DNA of 9,040 nucleotides from Leptolyngbya sp. SIO4C5 (GTDB lineage: Bacteria; Cyanobacteriota; Cyanobacteriia; Phormidesmidales; Phormidesmidaceae): the NCBI GenBank assembly GCA_010671965.1, contig JAAHIC010000127.1, positions 1 through 9,040 of the forward strand, written 5' to 3'. The position numbers were made by a program, and so were the translations under genes. The notes beneath the pieces are model-generated. The model made no database searches. It was given only the letters and a program-made list of their open reading frames with translations, and was not told the DNA's origin. Below are positions 7,314-9,040 of the stretch, piece by piece. The first letter of the stretch is position 1. Each line of letters opens with the position of its first letter.

Positions 7314-9040
7314 ATGGCCGGTCAAAAAAACAGAACCCAACTGCAAGCCCTGTTCAAGACGGGGGCCAAACCCTCTGAGGACGATTTTCGAGATCTGATT
7401 GATTCGGTCTTGAATATCCATGATGACGGTATTGAAAAGCCGCCGGGGGTGGATACGCCGCTGAAAATTTTGGCCCGGGGCGAGACGGAAAACCTGCTGG
7501 ATTTTTACGCAGACGACATCCAGACGTGGCGCTTGAATCAACAGCCTGCCGGAGCGAATCCGGGACTCAACTTTGAAACCGGCGGCATCAGCAAACTGTT
7601 TGTGGAGAGCAGCAGCGGCAATCTGGGCCTCAGTATCACCCAGCCTACGGCCAAGCTGCACATTCAGCAGTCTGGCAGCCAGGATGCCCTTCGCATCGAC
7701 GATGAGGCTAACGACACGACGCCGCTGCTGATTGACGCCGCTGGCAACGTGGGCATTGGCAAAGCCCAGCCTGATAAAACCTTAGACGTGAACGGCGACG
7801 CCGCGATCGCGGGCACCCTCTCCGTCACTCAAACCAGCACCCTGACGGGCAACGTCGGCATCGGGACGGCTGCCGACGATGAACTCAAGCTGAATGTGGC
7901 AGGCAACAGCGCGATCGCGGGCACCCTCTCCGTTACTCAGACCAGCACCCTCTCCGGCAATGTCGGCATTGGCACCACGCCGGGAACGGAAAGATTGAAG
8001 GTGAGCGGCGATCTTGCCGTGAGCCAAGCCAGCACTTTGGCAGGCAATGTGGGTATTGGGATTGCCGCCAACACAGACCACAAGCTGACTATTTATGGGG
8101 GTGAACTGGCGCTTAAAACGAATGACAATGAAAGCGCCCAAAGTATCCTGTTTCAAAACAGCGGCGGAGCCTACACCTGGCGAATTTACCGCGAGAATAT
8201 TGGCAACAACAAAGCCGATTTGAAAATTGCTGGTGGAACCAACGGTGACTTTGCCGCCCTAACCGACTATGTGCGTATTCAAGAGAGCGGCCACGCTACG
8301 TTTTCTAAAAATCTAACCGTTTCTGGCACAGCCTCTTTCACAGGTAATGTTGATCTGAGCAGCAAGCTGACTATCCCCGGTGGGCAACAGCTTATCTTTG
8401 CTAATGGTGATACTAGCAACAACCTAAAACTACGGCTTTGGGATGGCTATGGACTAGGGATCAATAGCAGCACGCTGTTCTATGCCGCCAACGGCAAGCA
8501 TTCCTGGCGAGATGCCAATGGCGCTAATGAGAGAATGTTACTGACAACAGCGGCCAGTGGCGGGTTGACAGTAAAAGGCACAGGAGACTCCTCCTTTGCA
8601 GGGAAGCTAGGGATTGGAACTGATGATCCCAGTGAAAAACTAACTGTCAAAGATGGCGATATCAAGATTGAAGGCGGACGCTATCGCCGCTTAAAGATAG
8701 TCTCTGATAAATATTGGGCGGGGATAGAGCTTGTAGCCAGAGAACAGGGCGAAGCCGGAAATCCTCACATTGACTTTACCCACGGCGATCTCGATTCTCC
8801 TAACTATGGAATACGACTTTATGCACCGGATAACAATTCGTTGCTAATCGATGGCGGCACCTTAGGCTTTGTCAGTAATGGCGATAAACCGCTTCAGCTC
8901 AAAAAATTTACAGGCAATGATAATCCTCGGATTAATACAGGCTATTCCACTGCTGACTGGGTTGTGATTATTGCTGGCTTTAGCGTTTCTTCAGATGACA
9001 AGGCGAAAGGACAATATGTTTATACCTATGTGAATAGCGG
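7314..9040 (+). CDS. Modular CIS tail-fibre-like protein, 3' end outside window
   Basis: Probable baseplate-attached fibre or adhesin, in the role of Afp13. The frame is open from the ATG at 7314, which has a good Shine-Dalgarno sequence, to the window edge (575 complete codons, no stop). The N-terminus, NRTQLQALFKTGAKPSEDDF then RDLIDSVLNIHDDGI (6-40), matches the conserved attachment segment at the start of many CIS and phage-like fibres. Next comes SKLFVESSSGNLGLSITQPT, then beta repeats built on GNVGIG (144, 179, 215 and 244) followed by x-P-x-x-x-L, and a later GKLGIGTDDPSEKLTV copy (430-445). Such GNVGIG-x-x-x-P-x-x-K-L repeats are common in phage and CIS fibres and form shaft elements. 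In between are unrelated globular-looking stretches, for example WRIYRENIGNNKADLKIAGG (289-308) and LRLWDGYGLGINSSTLFYAA (373-392). The visible end, RINTGYSTADWVVIIAGFSV, starts a probable receptor-binding head. Base composition falls along the gene. No cleavage or chaperone domain is seen in the visible part. Confidence 0.85.
   Translation, partial: MAGQKNRTQLQALFKTGAKPSEDDFRDLIDSVLNIHDDGIEKPPGVDTPLKILARGETENLLDFYADDIQTWRLNQQPAGANPGLNFETGGISKLFVESSSGNLGLSITQPTAKLHIQQSGSQDALRIDDEANDTTPLLIDAAGNVGIGKAQPDKTLDVNGDAAIAGTLSVTQTSTLTGNVGIGTAADDELKLNVAGNSAIAGTLSVTQTSTLSGNVGIGTTPGTERLKVSGDLAVSQASTLAGNVGIGIAANTDHKLTIYGGELALKTNDNESAQSILFQNSGGAYTWRIYRENIGNNKADLKIAGGTNGDFAALTDYVRIQESGHATFSKNLTVSGTASFTGNVDLSSKLTIPGGQQLIFANGDTSNNLKLRLWDGYGLGINSSTLFYAANGKHSWRDANGANERMLLTTAASGGLTVKGTGDSSFAGKLGIGTDDPSEKLTVKDGDIKIEGGRYRRLKIVSDKYWAGIELVAREQGEAGNPHIDFTHGDLDSPNYGIRLYAPDNNSLLIDGGTLGFVSNGDKPLQLKKFTGNDNPRINTGYSTADWVVIIAGFSVSSDDKAKGQYVYTYVNS
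7782..8084 (+). repeat. Fibre shaft repeats (three units of 36, 37 and 28 aa)
   Basis: The units cover residues 157-192, 193-229 and 230-257. The first two share AIAGTLSVTQTSTL-x-GNVGIGT. The third keeps SVxQASTLAGNVGIG in shortened form and lacks the AIAGTL part. At DNA level, 7803-7843 and 7911-7951 are identical at 39 of 41 positions, 108 bases apart, each starting with a HIP1 palindrome. This suggests recent duplication or gene conversion of a shaft unit. Confidence 0.85.

Larger units (their letters stand above)
430..7918. repeat. Dispersed HIP1 palindromes (GCGATCGC), about 18 copies
   Basis: Copies start at 430, 655, 935, 2688, 2842, 3293, 3662, 4262, 4955, 4995, 5279, 5559, 6134, 6436, 6739, 7046, 7803 and 7911 (counted by eye). 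HIP1 over-representation is a known mark of many cyanobacterial chromosomes. It is the strongest evidence here for the host group. No copy is seen between 943 and 2687, or after 7918. Confidence 0.92.

Noticed and set aside
7299..8156. Two minus-strand open frames (7299-7661 and 7782-8156) opposite the fibre gene
   Set aside because: The second one shows repeats only because the fibre shaft repeats are read backwards. The plus-strand frame has a good start and known fibre motifs.
1..9040. Type VI secretion or ordinary myovirus prophage
   Set aside because: The large Afp11-like wedge protein and the CIS-type fibre N-terminus fit eCIS better, and no Tss or phage head/lysis gene is present. The flanks would still have to confirm this.

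Overview
The window carries one plus-strand block of five genes encoding the baseplate, spike and fibre of a contractile injection system (CIS) of the Afp/PVC/MAC type, meaning the eCIS family and its cyanobacterial thylakoid-anchored relatives (tCIS). The organism is very probably a cyanobacterium: the palindrome GCGATCGC (HIP1) occurs about 18 times in 9 kb, far above chance. The proteins also resemble, from memory, the CIS proteins of filamentous cyanobacteria. Base composition is GC-rich (68% in single 60-base lines counted by hand), except in the last ~1 kb, which drops to roughly 38-52% in the lines counted.

Layout: 1-1662, VgrG/Afp8-like spike (gp27+gp5 fusion), whose true start lies left of the window; 1652-2077, gp25/Afp9-like baseplate wedge protein, overlapping the spike gene by 11 bases; 2144-2578, small PAAR-like tip protein (Afp10 position); 2632-7236, very large (1534 aa) gp6/baseplate-J protein (Afp11 position) with two internally repeated regions; 7314-9040, start of a modular fibre gene that is still open at the window's right edge. 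Intergenic gaps are 66, 53 and 77 bases. No minus-strand gene, RNA gene, CRISPR, IS element or convincing terminator was found.

How the genes work together: the VgrG-like trimer forms the central hub and spike, the PAAR-like protein caps its point, gp25 and the baseplate-J protein form the wedges that surround the hub and hold the sheath, and the fibre would attach to the baseplate and recognise a target or anchor surface. The order Afp8-9-10-11 matches known eCIS loci. A fibre-like gene directly follows the Afp11-like gene, where an Afp12-like gene would be expected. Sheath, tube, tape measure, ATPase and any cargo or toxin genes are not in this window, so free, membrane-anchored or thylakoid-anchored mode cannot be decided here.

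The system class is known. The less ordinary points are the repeat-built insertions in the baseplate protein, the repeat-rich fibre with a change of base composition, the apparent lack of an Afp12 gene at this spot, and a perfect 17-base tandem duplication on the stop codon of the baseplate gene.
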